A stretch of 64,000 nt of DNA from Candidatus Thiovulum stygium (GCA_021582295.1 CP091137.1:62001-126000), one strand, 5' to 3'; shown: positions 1-10,095, counted from the first letter of the stretch. The notes: generated by a model from the letters alone, not told the origin. A program made the numbers and translations.

Positions 1-1
1 A

Positions 2-475
2 ATGGGTTTATCGTTTTTAGGCAAAATTAAATTTTTAACTCGAATCGAAAGTTCAATTGCCGAAACTCAATTTTTTAAAAATTCTTTTAGAAAATTGCTT
101 GAAAATCAAAATCTAATTAGTTTTTATCTACTTGGAGTTTTAAACGGTTTTATTCCTTGTGGTTTTGTATATTTCTTTCTTTCTGGTGCAATTGCAACCT
201 CATCGCCATTTGATGGTGCTTTAGTTATGTTTTTATTCGGTATTGCTACTATTCCAACACTTTTTTCAATCGGATTTATATCTGGCTTCTTGAAAAATAT
301 AAAATATAGAAATATCGTTACAAAAATTTCAGCTATATTAATAATTTTATTCGGTTTATTCACTCTGTTTAAAGCGGTTATGCTTTTGAATGGTAAAATG
401 CCAATGAAAATGGAAATGAATATTAAAAATATTGTCAAAGATATAGATGAAAGTAATAAAACTCATATGAATTAA
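2..475 (+). CDS. TauE/SafE-type membrane protein, C-terminal part
   Basis: The visible 157 residues are hydrophobic, with a motif reading LLGVLNGFIPCGFVY near residue 45 and a second half (FGIATIPTLFSIGF) typical of the TauE/SafE-like or DsbD-like transmembrane family. Members in Campylobacterota are usually somewhat over 200 residues, so the first Met at base 2 is probably internal and the gene continues to the left. Cys-Gly after the Pro suggests a metal- or redox-linked membrane transporter, but the substrate cannot be read from the sequence. The tail is Met- and Lys-rich. One copy of the iterated octamer lies inside the gene at 197-204. Confidence 0.6.
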   Translation: MGLSFLGKIKFLTRIESSIAETQFFKNSFRKLLENQNLISFYLLGVLNGFIPCGFVYFFLSGAIATSSPFDGALVMFLFGIATIPTLFSIGFISGFLKNIKYRNIVTKISAILIILFGLFTLFKAVMLLNGKMPMKMEMNIKNIVKDIDESNKTHMN

Positions 476-549
476 AATTTGAGTATATTTTTGGTTTATA
501 ATTTCTGATATATTTTTAAAATATTTTTATAGCAGAAAGGCAAAAATAT

Positions 550-2025
550 TTGAAGAAAATAGCAATTATTGGAAAACCAAATGTTGGCAAAAGTTCGCTT
601 TTTAACAGAATTGTTGGCGAACGAGATGCCATCATTTCGGAAATTGCTGGAACAACTCGAGATGTAAAAATTCGCGAAATTGTTATTGAAGATCGCAAAG
701 CTATCTTATTAGATACTGGCGGTTTTGATAATAGTTCGGAACTTTTTCAAGAAGTTTCAGAAAGAGCAATTGAAAGTGCCGAAAATTCGGACATAGTTTT
801 ATATATGGTTGATGGTAGAACTCTTCCTGATGATGAAGATCGAAAACGATTTTTTAGACTTCAAAAAAAGAATAAAAATATCGCATTAGTTATTAATAAA
901 CTTGATAATGATAAACTTGAAGAAGCTATGTGGGATTTCGCTTCGTTTGGTAGAAGTCAAGTTTTTCCAGTCTCTGTTTCTCATAATCGACGAGTCGGTA
1001 GATTATTAGAATGGGTATATTCTAAATTAGAAAATATAAATAAAACTGAAATTTCTGACTCTTTAGATGCAAATTTAGATATCGGTTTGCCAAATGATGA
1101 AATTCGAGTTGCAATTATTGGTCGAGTTAATGTTGGCAAAAGTTCTCTTTTAAATGCTTTAACAAAAAGTGAAAGATCTATTGTTAGTCCAATAGCTGGA
1201 ACAACTGTTGATCCTATCGATGAGGTTATCGAAATTGATGGCAAAAAAATTCGTTTTGTCGATACTGCCGGAATTCGTCGAAGAGGTCAAATCGAAGGAA
1301 TCGAAAAATATGCTCTTATGCGAACTGAAGATATGCTTCAAAGAAGTCATATTGCTATCGTTGTTCTCGATTCTAGTGAAGAATTTAAAGATTTAGATGA
1401 AAAAATCGCTGGTCTCGTTGATAAATTTAAAATCGCTACGATTATCGTTTTAAATAAATGGGATAAACGACTTAAAGAATATAAAGAAGCTGTTCAAAGT
1501 GTTCGAGAAAAATTTAAATTTTTATATTTTGCTCCAATTATTACTTTATCGGCTCTAACTAATCAACGAGTTCATAGATTATATAATGAAATTTTTAGAA
1601 TTTATGATAATTTTTCAAGACGAGTAACAACTTCACAACTTAATAAAGTTATTGCTGAAGCCGTTTTAAATCATTCGTTACCTGCTCCAAAAGGTAAAGT
1701 TATTAAAATATATTTTGCTGTTCAATATGCTTCTGCTCCTCCAAAAATCGCTTTAATTATGAATCGTCCAAAACTTCTTCATTTTAGTTATCAGCGATAT
1801 TTAATAAATAAATTTAGAGAAAGCTTTGATTTTGATGGTTCTCCAATTATCTTAATTAAAAAAATGCGAAATCGTAATGGTGAAAATTCTGATGAGCTAG
1901 ATGCACTTAGAAATATCGATGGACTTGAAGAAATATCTCAATTTGATGATTCAGATTTTGATAATGATGAATTTAATGATGAACTTGACACAGATTTTAT
2001 CGATATTGATAGTAAAGAAATCTAA
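550..2025 (+). CDS. der: Ribosome biogenesis GTPase Der (EngA)
   Basis: Tandem GTPase acting late in assembly of the 50S ribosomal subunit. The first G domain has GKPNVGKS at residues 8-15, DTGG at 55-58 and NKLD at 116-119. The second has GRVNVGKS at 191-198, DTAG at 238-241 and NKWD at 302-305. A KH-like C-terminal domain follows, and the last 40 residues are an acidic Asp/Glu/Asn tail. The start is TTG at 550, preceded by AGAAAGG at about 533-539. Length (491 aa) fits the family plus the acidic tail. An iterated octamer at 1219-1226 encodes Asp-Glu-Val within the second G domain. Confidence 0.97.
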   Translation: MKKIAIIGKPNVGKSSLFNRIVGERDAIISEIAGTTRDVKIREIVIEDRKAILLDTGGFDNSSELFQEVSERAIESAENSDIVLYMVDGRTLPDDEDRKRFFRLQKKNKNIALVINKLDNDKLEEAMWDFASFGRSQVFPVSVSHNRRVGRLLEWVYSKLENINKTEISDSLDANLDIGLPNDEIRVAIIGRVNVGKSSLLNALTKSERSIVSPIAGTTVDPIDEVIEIDGKKIRFVDTAGIRRRGQIEGIEKYALMRTEDMLQRSHIAIVVLDSSEEFKDLDEKIAGLVDKFKIATIIVLNKWDKRLKEYKEAVQSVREKFKFLYFAPIITLSALTNQRVHRLYNEIFRIYDNFSRRVTTSQLNKVIAEAVLNHSLPAPKGKVIKIYFAVQYASAPPKIALIMNRPKLLHFSYQRYLINKFRESFDFDGSPIILIKKMRNRNGENSDELDALRNIDGLEEISQFDDSDFDNDEFNDELDTDFIDIDSKEI

Positions 2026-2070
2026 AAATAAAATAAAATAAAAATATAATTATTGATTTAAGGGCTTATT

Positions 2071-2958
2071 ATGAGACATTTTATAACAACTGACGATTTG
2101 ACAAATAACGAAATTATAAATATTTTTAGTGATGCTGAAAAATTTTTAAAAGGTGAAGAACGAGGAAATGAATTATCAAAAAAGAGTGTTATGACTCTAT
2201 TTTTTGAAAATTCGACTAGAACTCGAAGTTCTTTTGAAATGGCTTTAAAAAGACTTGGTAGTAGAGTTATTAATCTTGATATTTCTAAAAGTTCAGCAAG
2301 TAAAGGTGAAACTTTATTAGATACAGCTTTGAATTTAAAATCGATAGGTGCTGATGCACTTATAGTTCGTCATAGTGATGCAGGTGTAACTTATAAATTG
2401 GCACAACATTTAAATAGTAAAAGCAGTGTTATAAATGCTGGTGATGGTTCATTTGCTCATCCAACTCAAGCAATGCTTGATCTTTTTACGATTATGAAAT
2501 ATTTTCCTGATCCACAAGGCAAAAAAATTGCAATCGTCGGTGATATTAAAAATTCGCGAGTCGCAAATAGTAATATTAAATTATTGCCTCGTTTTGGAAT
2601 TAATATTACTCTTGTTGCACCACCCCATTTTTTACCTAAAACAGATTTAAAAATTTCACACTCTTTAAAAAAAGTTATCGATGAGGTTGATATTATTATG
2701 AGTTTGCGAACACAAACTGAACGACATAATCAACAAGTTTATGCTTCATTAAAAGATTATGCTCGAGATTTTTGTATAACTGAAGAACTAATTGGTCAAA
2801 AAGATATTATTTTAATGCATCCGGGTCCAGTTAATCGAAATATTGATATTTCTGATGGTTTAATGAATGATCCGAGATCAAAAGTTCTTGAACAAGTTGA
2901 AAATGGTGTCGCTGTAAGAATGGCAATTTTAAAATATCTTTTAGCAGGTAAAAAATAA
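2071..2958 (+). CDS. pyrB: Aspartate carbamoyltransferase catalytic chain
   Basis: First committed step of pyrimidine synthesis: carbamoyl phosphate plus aspartate to N-carbamoylaspartate. The 295 residues contain the carbamoyl-phosphate loop STRTRSSFE at about 48-56, the GDGSFAHPTQ block near 130 and HPGPVNR near 250. There is no adjacent pyrI regulatory chain. It is followed 5 bp later by pabB and is probably cotranscribed with it. The other pyrimidine gene in this window, pyrC, lies 19 kb away. An octamer copy at 2680-2687 is read in frame as Asp-Glu-Val. Confidence 0.96.
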   Translation: MRHFITTDDLTNNEIINIFSDAEKFLKGEERGNELSKKSVMTLFFENSTRTRSSFEMALKRLGSRVINLDISKSSASKGETLLDTALNLKSIGADALIVRHSDAGVTYKLAQHLNSKSSVINAGDGSFAHPTQAMLDLFTIMKYFPDPQGKKIAIVGDIKNSRVANSNIKLLPRFGINITLVAPPHFLPKTDLKISHSLKKVIDEVDIIMSLRTQTERHNQQVYASLKDYARDFCITEELIGQKDIILMHPGPVNRNIDISDGLMNDPRSKVLEQVENGVAVRMAILKYLLAGKK

Positions 2959-2963
2959 ATTTT

Positions 2964-3926
2964 ATGAGTTTTGCGGAAGCAAATAGACTTGGATCAAAAG
3001 GAGAACCTTTTTTAATCATTTATGATTATAAAAAAGATAATGTTATTACTATTCCACTTGATAAATTAGATTCACATGATATAGAATTTGAAATTAAAGA
3101 TTTTTTTAATATTAAAAATAATGAAAAAAATAATCGTGATTTAAATTTTTATAAAATTCCTGTAAGTTTTGATAATTATCTTAAAAAATTCAATAAGGTT
3201 ATAGATTCTATTAAATTAGGATATACATATTTATTAAATTTAACTCAAGAGAGTGAAATTATTGTAAATTCTAATTTAAAAGATATTTATGATCATGCTG
3301 AAGCAAAATATAAATTAAGATATAAAAATGAGTTTATATGTTATTCGCCTGAAACTTTTATAACTATCGAAAATAATATTATTTCAACTTATCCAATGAA
3401 AGGTACTTTACCTGTTACCTCATCGAATATTATAAATAATGGTGAAGAATTACGAGAAAATATAAAAGAGAGTGCGGAACATGTAATGATTGTTGATCTT
3501 TTACGAAATGATTTAAATATGGTTGCTAAAAATATAAAAGTAACTAAATTTAAATATGTCGAAAAAATAAAAAGTGGCAAGGGGGAACTTTGGCAAATGA
3601 GTTCTGAAATTGTTGGCAATCTTGAATCTGGTTGGCAAAGTAGAATTGGTGATATTCTTGAAAAAATTTCACCTGCTGGAAGCATAACTGGAACACCAAA
3701 AAAGCGAACAGTTCAGTTAATTAAAGATATCGAAGATTATGATCGAGGTTTTTTTACTGGTATTTTCGGTGTCTTTAACGATAATAAATTCAAGAGCGGT
3801 GTAATGATCCGTTTTCTTGAAGCCAGAAATGGCAAATTGTTTTATAAAAGTGGAGGAGGAGTAACTTTGGACAGTGACTCGAATAGTGAATATAACGAAA
3901 TGATAGATAAGATTTATCTATTTTAA
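2964..3926 (+). CDS. pabB: Aminodeoxychorismate synthase component I (short form)
   Basis: Chorismate-utilising enzyme of the folate (p-aminobenzoate) pathway. The 320-residue protein has the conserved blocks YPMKGTLP, VDLLRNDLN, the SPAGSITGTPKK loop and a final GGGVTLDSDS...YNEM region. It lacks the long N-terminal region of full TrpE/PabB proteins, as is common for short epsilonproteobacterial PabB. It begins 5 bp after the pyrB stop, so translational coupling is likely. Anthranilate synthase is the alternative, but length and the GTLP-type motif favour PabB. An octamer copy is at 3417-3424. Confidence 0.85.
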   Translation: MSFAEANRLGSKGEPFLIIYDYKKDNVITIPLDKLDSHDIEFEIKDFFNIKNNEKNNRDLNFYKIPVSFDNYLKKFNKVIDSIKLGYTYLLNLTQESEIIVNSNLKDIYDHAEAKYKLRYKNEFICYSPETFITIENNIISTYPMKGTLPVTSSNIINNGEELRENIKESAEHVMIVDLLRNDLNMVAKNIKVTKFKYVEKIKSGKGELWQMSSEIVGNLESGWQSRIGDILEKISPAGSITGTPKKRTVQLIKDIEDYDRGFFTGIFGVFNDNKFKSGVMIRFLEARNGKLFYKSGGGVTLDSDSNSEYNEMIDKIYLF

Positions 3927-3944
3927 TATAAAAATGAGGTTTTT

Positions 3945-5003
3945 ATGACAACACTACTTATATATCTGACTTTGACAGTTAGCATATCTTTTATCTGCTC
4001 GATTTTAGAAGCAGTTTTACTTTCAACAACCTTTTCATATATTGATACTCTTGTAAAAAATAATAGACGAGGTGCAAATAATTTAAAATGGATTAAACTA
4101 AATCTCGAAACTTCTATAAGTTCGATTTTAACTTTAAATACAGTTGCAAATACTTTTGGAGCTTCAGCAGTTGGAGCTCAAACTTTACATCTATTTAATA
4201 CTTATGATCCAGCAAATGCTGAAACTTATGTTTTATATTTTTCTTTTGGTTTAACAGTCCTAATTTTATATGTTTCTGAAATTATTCCAAAAACAATTGG
4301 TGCAACTTATTGGCAAACTCTTGCAATTCCTGCCTCATATGTTATAAGAACAGTTATATATATTGCTTATCCATTAAGTTTTTTAGCTATTAGAATGACA
4401 AAATTTTTATCAAAAGATAGACCTACAAATGAAGTTTCTAAAGATGAAATATTAACTGTTATAGATAATGGAGCAACAACTGGAGCAATTTCAGAAAAAG
4501 AACGAGATATTGCTAAAAATCTATTTAGATTAAGAAATATAAAAGTTCGCGATGTTTTAACTCCGAGAAAAGTTGTTTTTGCACTTGAAAAAAATATAAC
4601 TATCGATGAGGTTTTAGGAGATATATCAAATATAAAAAAATTAAAACATTTTTCGAGAATACCAATTTTTTCAAAAAGTAAAGATTATATCGAAGGCATT
4701 ATTTTCAGTCAAGTAATTTTTGAAGAGAGTAATTCTGAACAAGGTTCTAAAAAATTAAGTGAAATAGCGATTCCTGTTTTTGAAATAAATGAAAATATAA
4801 ATTTATCAAAAGCTCTTGACCTATTTATACAAAAAAAAGAGCATATGTTTATTGTAAAAGATGGCTATGACCAAACTGCTGGTGTTGTTACTCTTGAAGA
4901 TGTTTTTGAAACTATTTTGGGTCGGGAGATTATGGATGAGCTCGATACAATTGAAGATATGCAAAAATATGCAAAATTTAAAGAACCTAAAGATAAAAAA
5001 TAG
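3945..5003 (+). CDS. CNNM/CorC-type membrane protein with CBS domains
   Basis: The N-terminal part (about residues 1-150) is the CNNM (DUF21) transmembrane domain, starting with a strongly hydrophobic helix. About residues 200-325 form a pair of CBS domains (KVRDVLTPRKVVF is the usual entry motif, and VVTLEDVFETILG the exit). Family members are proposed to export or sense Mg2+ or related cations and are often annotated as hemolysin-like. The C-terminal CorC/HlyC domain of longer homologs is absent (352 aa). It sits 18 bp after pabB and 15 bp before pheT. The octamer at 4605-4612 falls in the CBS region. Confidence 0.85.
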   Translation: MTTLLIYLTLTVSISFICSILEAVLLSTTFSYIDTLVKNNRRGANNLKWIKLNLETSISSILTLNTVANTFGASAVGAQTLHLFNTYDPANAETYVLYFSFGLTVLILYVSEIIPKTIGATYWQTLAIPASYVIRTVIYIAYPLSFLAIRMTKFLSKDRPTNEVSKDEILTVIDNGATTGAISEKERDIAKNLFRLRNIKVRDVLTPRKVVFALEKNITIDEVLGDISNIKKLKHFSRIPIFSKSKDYIEGIIFSQVIFEESNSEQGSKKLSEIAIPVFEINENINLSKALDLFIQKKEHMFIVKDGYDQTAGVVTLEDVFETILGREIMDELDTIEDMQKYAKFKEPKDKK

Positions 5004-5018
5004 AAAGGAAATATAAAT

Positions 5019-7241
5019 TTGATAATAACTAGAAATTGGTTAAATGAATGGGCTAATCTTTCTGACATAAAAACAGAAAATATAATCTTAAAATTAAGTG
5101 AAATTGGACTTGAAGTTGGTTCAGTTCAAAAAGTTTTTGCTCCAAAAGGTTCAGTTGTAGGCAAAATATTAGAAATTTCACCTCATCAAAATAGCGATAA
5201 ATTAAGAGTTTGCAAAATTGATATTGGTTCTGAAATTTTGCAAATAGTTACAAATGATCAAAATGTAATGATTAACGATTTTGTCCCTCTTGCAACTGTT
5301 GGAACTCAACTTAAAAGTGGTCTTATTTCAATTGGCAATTTGCGAGGTGTTGATAGTTTTGGAATGCTTTTGGCTACTGAAGAATTTGGACTTCCTAGAA
5401 TTTCAACTGGTGTTACGATTCTTGATGATTCGATTGGCGAATTAATTATTGGTCGCGAACTTAGTGAATATAAAATATTTAATGATACGATTATCGAAGT
5501 TGAATTGACTCCAAATCGTGGCGACTGTTTAAGTATTTATGGAATTGCAAAAGATTTATCAGTGGCTTTTAATAGAAATCTTTTTAATAAATCTCAAGAT
5601 ATTATGGACACTAATTCAGATGAGTTTATTAATTATCCAGATTTTAATATAGCTCATTTATCTTATTCTGATATAAAAAAAGCATCTTTACTAATTATTC
5701 AAAGATTAATTTTATCAGGTAAAACGATAAATCCTAATTCAAATATCTCTTCATTTTTAAATTATGCTTCACTTTCAACTGGAGTTATTTTTAAAGAGAG
5801 TAGTAATAAACTTGAAACTGAACCTAAAATTATAGATTCTATATTATATTTTGGTGAGTCTCAAATTGGAATTTTTTCACCTAAAATTCAAAATAGCAAT
5901 TTAATAGAAGTTAGCTATATTGAGCCAAATTATATTTCAGATTTAGTTTTTAATAAAAAACTAAACACTGATTCTGATTTTTATAATTCATCTCGAGGTA
6001 GCGAACCAGATATTAATTTCGGAATCTCTTTTTTATCTAAAATTATAAAATTGGAAACCATTGCTCATTTTTATAATTTTTCTAAAAATAAAAATATAGA
6101 TATAAATATTTTGAAAATTTGTGAATTTACAGGCTTAAAATTAGAACAAAATGAGATAATTACCATTTTGAAAAATTTGGGTTTTGCCATTGAACAAATC
6201 AATAGTGAAAACTTTAAATTAACTGTTCCAAAACGACGACCAGATATTTCAAGTTGGCAAGATGTTAGTGAAGAAATTTTGAGAATCATCGGAATTGCTA
6301 GAGTTGAAAGCAGACCTTTTGTATTTAGCGAAAAACGACGAGACAATAAAACTTCGAATCGTTTTAAAACAAAATCGTTAATTCGCAATCGAGCAATGGC
6401 TCTTGGTTTTTCGGAGACGATTATTTATTTATTTGGTCAAGAATCGAAATTTAAAAAATATGGCTTTGAAACGATAAATGAAACTCAAAAATTATTAAAT
6501 CCAATTATCGATACAATGGATGCATTAAGACCAACAATGACAATTGGACTTCTTGAAGCAACTGAACGAAATTTAAATTTTGGTAAAAATCGAGTTGCAC
6601 TTTTTGAAATAGGTCGAGTTTTTAACAGCGATCGAACAGAACGAGAAGTAGCAACTTTTATATTTAGTGGCGATATTTCCGTTGCATCTATGCAAAATAG
6701 TGGCAAACCAATTCAAATAGATTTTTATAAATTTGCTGAATATATTCTTTCAATTTTTAATGCCGATGAAGTTCGTGAAACTGTTGCAAGTTCAGAAGTT
6801 CATCACTCTTATCAAATTGCAAATATATTTAAACAAAATAAGAAAATTGGAATTTTATATAAATTAAATGAACGAGTTGCTCGAGATTTTAAATTAAAAA
6901 CGACATATTTAGCAGAAATCGAACTTAATGAAATAGAATTGGAAATCAAAGAGGCAAAAGCATATTCTAAATATCAGAGTTCATGGAGAGATTTAAGTCT
7001 TGTTATTCCGACAAATTTAAATTATCGAGCAATTAGTGATGCAATTGCTGAACTTAATATTTTAGATTTAAAAAATTATAATCCAATTGCTATTTTTCCA
7101 CTAGAAAATAGTAATAGTTTAACAATTAGATTTTATTTGCAATCAATGGAAAAAACTCTTTCAGAACAAGATTTAAACAATATTACAGATCAAATTCTTA
7201 AAAAATTAGCTACAAAATTCTCAGTTTCGATTAGAAATTAA
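5019..7241 (+). CDS. pheT: Phenylalanine-tRNA ligase beta subunit
   Basis: Beta chain of the alpha2-beta2 PheRS that charges tRNA-Phe. Visible parts in order: an N-terminal tRNA-binding OB fold at about residues 40-150 (GKILEISPHQNSDKLRVCKID), a reduced B3/4 region, the B5 domain at about 365-445, the core, and the C-terminal FDX-ACB anticodon-binding domain at about 650-740. The TTG start at 5019 is preceded by AGAAAGGAA. The alpha-subunit gene pheS, which usually lies directly upstream, is not here; the upstream neighbour is the CNNM gene. Length 740 aa is slightly short but complete. Confidence 0.95.
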   Translation: MIITRNWLNEWANLSDIKTENIILKLSEIGLEVGSVQKVFAPKGSVVGKILEISPHQNSDKLRVCKIDIGSEILQIVTNDQNVMINDFVPLATVGTQLKSGLISIGNLRGVDSFGMLLATEEFGLPRISTGVTILDDSIGELIIGRELSEYKIFNDTIIEVELTPNRGDCLSIYGIAKDLSVAFNRNLFNKSQDIMDTNSDEFINYPDFNIAHLSYSDIKKASLLIIQRLILSGKTINPNSNISSFLNYASLSTGVIFKESSNKLETEPKIIDSILYFGESQIGIFSPKIQNSNLIEVSYIEPNYISDLVFNKKLNTDSDFYNSSRGSEPDINFGISFLSKIIKLETIAHFYNFSKNKNIDINILKICEFTGLKLEQNEIITILKNLGFAIEQINSENFKLTVPKRRPDISSWQDVSEEILRIIGIARVESRPFVFSEKRRDNKTSNRFKTKSLIRNRAMALGFSETIIYLFGQESKFKKYGFETINETQKLLNPIIDTMDALRPTMTIGLLEATERNLNFGKNRVALFEIGRVFNSDRTEREVATFIFSGDISVASMQNSGKPIQIDFYKFAEYILSIFNADEVRETVASSEVHHSYQIANIFKQNKKIGILYKLNERVARDFKLKTTYLAEIELNEIELEIKEAKAYSKYQSSWRDLSLVIPTNLNYRAISDAIAELNILDLKNYNPIAIFPLENSNSLTIRFYLQSMEKTLSEQDLNNITDQILKKLATKFSVSIRN

Positions 7242-7266
7242 ACTCTATAAATAAATTATCAAAACA

Positions 7267-7304
7267 ACCTCATCGAGCAGTGATAAATGATTTCGCGATG
7301 AGGT
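7267..7304. terminator. Inverted pair of the iterated octamer after pheT
   Basis: ACCTCATCG at 7267-7275 and CGATGAGGT at 7296-7304 are perfect inverted copies with a 20-nt loop, 26 bp after the pheT stop. The structure could act as a terminator, although no clear T-run follows. It is one of several intergenic inverted pairs of the same octamer. The gap from here to flaG is otherwise non-coding. Confidence 0.5.
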
Positions 7305-7421
7305 GGATCAGACGACAGTTTTGTTAAATCCGTTTAAATTATAGATTTTATCGGATTAGTTGATATTTTAATTCTTAAAAAAGATTCTACAATTTCTTAA
7401 TTTTCAAAAAATGTTTTTTAA

Positions 7422-7429
7422 GCCGATCA
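7422..7429 (+). promoter_or_regulatory. Possible sigma-28 minus-10 element before flaG
   Basis: GCCGATCA lies 32 bp before the flaG start and matches the flagellar sigma-28 (FliA) minus-10 consensus GCCGATAA at 7 of 8 positions. I cannot find a convincing TAAA-type minus-35 at the usual 15-bp distance, so this is a suggestion only. It would fit late expression of flaG-fliD-fliS. Confidence 0.4.
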
Positions 7430-7461
7430 TTTTCAAATAATAAATTATTGGAGTATTAATA

Positions 7462-7860
7462 ATGAGTTCTAGTACCATTTCTAATTCTAAAGAGAGTTTT
7501 AATCTGAATGGTTTAGAGGCTGTTGCTAGTAAAAATATAGCTTCAGAAAAGAAAGCCATTGCAGTTACCGAAACTACTCAAATTCAACAACAAGTTCTTG
7601 CTAATGCTAAAAAGAGCCTTGAAAAAGATCAAGATGACTCGCAGGTTCGCGAACAATTAACAGATTGGGTTCAACGAATGAATAAACTTTCTAATGAAAA
7701 TGTCAAGTTTAGTTATAACGAAGATGCTAAAGGCATTTTTGTTACAGTCGTTAATCGTGAAACCAATGAAGTTATTAGACAAATTCCAAATGAAGATGCA
7801 TTAAAATTATCTGCTATTTGGAAAGAAGCCGTTGGCAATATATTTGATGCCAAAGGCTAA
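7462..7860 (+). CDS. flaG: FlaG family flagellar protein
   Basis: The 132-residue protein has a variable N-terminus and the typical FlaG C-terminal half (VKFSYNEDAKGIFVTVVNRETNEVIRQIP). FlaG influences flagellar filament length in related bacteria. A GGAG-type ribosome binding site precedes the ATG, and fliD starts 19 bp downstream, so this is the first gene of a flaG-fliD-fliS operon. A candidate sigma-28 element lies just upstream. Confidence 0.9.
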   Translation: MSSSTISNSKESFNLNGLEAVASKNIASEKKAIAVTETTQIQQQVLANAKKSLEKDQDDSQVREQLTDWVQRMNKLSNENVKFSYNEDAKGIFVTVVNRETNEVIRQIPNEDALKLSAIWKEAVGNIFDAKG

Positions 7861-7879
7861 TTAACTAAAAGGATAAATA

Positions 7880-9273
7880 GTGGCAGGAATTCAAACAATA
7901 GGACTTGGTAGCAATAATAAACTATCACTGGATACTGTTACAAAACTTAAAGATGTTGAGTTTCAATCAACAATAAAACCAATAGATAGTGATATTGAAG
8001 AAATAGCTCAAAAAAAAGATGGTCTAGCTTCAATCTCCTCTCTTCTTGAAACATTACAAGCTTCGGCAACTTCATTAAAAGAAGATTCAACTTATCAACA
8101 GCGAATCGCCTCTGTTTCTAGTGATTCAATCGGAGTTAAAATCGATAAAGGAACTATTCCTCAAGATTTTTCTTTAGAAGTTGAAAATATTGCAAAAGAG
8201 GGAGTTGTTCAATCTAAAATTTTTTCTGAAAGAACAAGCAAAATTATTGAAGATGGTTTTTCAGAAGGAACTCTTAAAATTTCTGTTGGTGGCGAAACAA
8301 AAACTTTTACTGTTTCAACATCAGTTTTACCTGAAAATGATACTAATACTCTTGAAAATTTAATGCAACAAATTAATGATAGTTCTTTGCCCGTTTCAGC
8401 AAAAATATTAAATACTGGTAATGGCGAATATCGATTAGTTGTTGCTGGAGATAATACTGGGGTTGATAATGAACTTCAAATGACAGAAACAAATCTAAAA
8501 ACTGGTTTGTCAGATAATGCAAATAGAGTTCAAACAGCATTAAATGCAAAATTAAAATATAATGGTATTACTGTTGATAGAGCTTCTAATACTATTTCAG
8601 ATCTAATTTCTGGTGTAACTTTAAATATAAATGAACCAACAACAAATGCTATAAAAGTATCTGTTGCAGAAGATAGTGATGCTATTATCACTGGAGTAGC
8701 TTCTTTTGTTGATTCTTATAATGAACTTGTAACAACTCTCGATGAATTGACAAAATTTGATGATACTTCAAAAGAGAGTGGTATTTTTCAAGGCAATAAC
8801 GATATCAGATCTGTTAAACGAGAAATAAATAAAATTTTACTTCAAATGAATCAAGATGGTCATTCGCTAGTTGAATTTGGTATCGTTTTAAATAATGTTG
8901 GAAAACTTGAATTTAATCAAGATATTTTTTCGAATAAATTTGCAGAAGATCCAACTTTAACAGAATCTTTTTTAAAGGAAATTCTTCTAAAATTAAAGGT
9001 GAAACTGTTTTTTCTGGAGGTATTTTTTATAAATTAAATAATTCGTTAGAATCTTTAATTGGAGATAGCGGATTATTAACAAATTTAAAAACAAATTTTA
9101 ATAGTCAAGAGACTCGTTTAAACAAAGAGAGAGAAAAAGCTGTTGAACTTCTCGATAGAAGATATAATCGATTAGCTGAACAGTTTGCTCAACAAGATAC
9201 GATTATAAATCAAATTACTCAACAGTTTGCATCTTTACAAATGCAAATTGATTTTCAAACAGCTAAAAACTAA
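7880..9273 (+). CDS. fliD: Flagellar cap protein FliD, frame interrupted once
   Basis: Filament-capping protein. The first frame (GTG start, 7880-9037) carries the FliD N-terminus (MAGIQTIGLGS) and core, then runs out after LTESFLK. The -1 frame continues from 8974 to the stop at 9273 with the classical FliD C-terminus (RRYNRLAEQFAQQD...QQFASLQMQI). One extra T in the T6 run at 8968-8973 restores a 464-aa protein, the normal FliD length. At the break the zero-frame codons read TCT TTT TTA AAG, a T_TTT_TTA slippery heptamer. Either a one-base deletion or miscall, or frameshift-dependent expression, would explain it. Confidence 0.9.
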
Positions 9274-9302
9274 AAATTAAACATAAAATAGAAAGGTTAT
9301 AA

Positions 9303-9725
9303 ATGACAACAGCTGAATTTTTACAACAACAAAAACAGATTGAAGAAGATACCGAAAATAGTGCAGTTTCTGCCTATAAACGAAATAATCTTCAAATTGA
9401 ATCAAAAATTAAACTTGTCGAAGCACTATATGAGGGTATATTAACTTTTAACTCAAATGCTATAAAATCTATTGAAGATGGCGACATAGAAAAAAGAGTC
9501 TATTGGTTAAATAGAACTACTGCTGTTATAACAGAATTAATGAATGCTTTGGATTTAGAAGCTGAAGGAACAATCGCAGAATATTTAAATGGCTTATATA
9601 CTCAACAATTGAGATATATTTTTCAGGCAAATAGAGATAATAGTATTGAGCCTATCAAAATGATTAATAATGTCGTGATTGGTCTTCTCGATGCTTGGCG
9701 AGAAAAGAATGGACTCTCAAACTAA
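9303..9725 (+). CDS. fliS: Flagellar export chaperone FliS
   Basis: FliS binds the C-terminus of flagellin and prevents premature polymerisation. The 140-residue sequence shows the four-helix FliS pattern (SAYKRNNLQIESKIKLVEALYEG; NRTTAVITELMNALDLEAEG; LNGLYTQQLRYIFQANRDNS). AGAAAGG precedes the ATG. Third gene of the flaG operon; its last 17 nt overlap the next small gene. Confidence 0.95.
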   Translation: MTTAEFLQQQKQIEEDTENSAVSAYKRNNLQIESKIKLVEALYEGILTFNSNAIKSIEDGDIEKRVYWLNRTTAVITELMNALDLEAEGTIAEYLNGLYTQQLRYIFQANRDNSIEPIKMINNVVIGLLDAWREKNGLSN

Positions 9726-9984
9726 TTTTTGGTTTGGAGAATTAAAAGTTTCGATTATTAAAGAGGACTTCTCAAAAATTGAAAAAATCACAAGAGATGA
9801 ATTACCAAGATTTTCATCTCTTGACGAGATAGTTGAGGCAAAATATCTTCTCCGAGAGGCTATGGTTTTAGCTTTTCAAAAACGAAATTCTCTTTCACAT
9901 ATGATGGATAATGTGTCAAGAAATCTTGAATTAGCTATCGACTCAATTTCAAATCCATATCATAGATTTAATAAGCAGTTTTAA
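9709..9984 (+). CDS. Small protein downstream of fliS (FliT-like position)
   Basis: The frame is open from 9679, but the ATG at 9709 (MDSQTNFWFGEL, after GAGAAAAG) is the likely start, giving 91 residues that overlap fliS by 17 nt. It is helical, charged and has no clear signal or membrane segment. I do not recognise a family. Its place at the end of a fliD-fliS operon is where fliT-like chaperones sit, so a flagellar accessory role is plausible but unproven. Its last 22 bases begin the direct repeat whose second copy is at 11021. Confidence 0.7.
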   Translation: MDSQTNFWFGELKVSIIKEDFSKIEKITRDELPRFSSLDEIVEAKYLLREAMVLAFQKRNSLSHMMDNVSRNLELAIDSISNPYHRFNKQF

Positions 9985-10095
9985 TATTTTGTAGTAATTA
10001 CTTTACTAAAATTAAAATTAAAAATTTGACAATTTTTGGGAAAACCTCATCGAATAGTGATGAGGTTGTAAAAAGAGAGAAATTAAATTTGATGA
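9963..10095. repeat. Direct repeat 1, left copy (133 bp)
   Basis: Matches 11021-11159 base for base, apart from one extra 6-bp ATTAAA unit in the right copy. It covers the 3' end of the gene downstream of fliS, an inverted octamer pair (ACCTCATC at 10044-10051, GATGAGGT at 10059-10066) and the last codons of the KilA-N gene. The two copies bracket about 0.93 kb holding the KilA-N gene and its promoter. Confidence 0.95.
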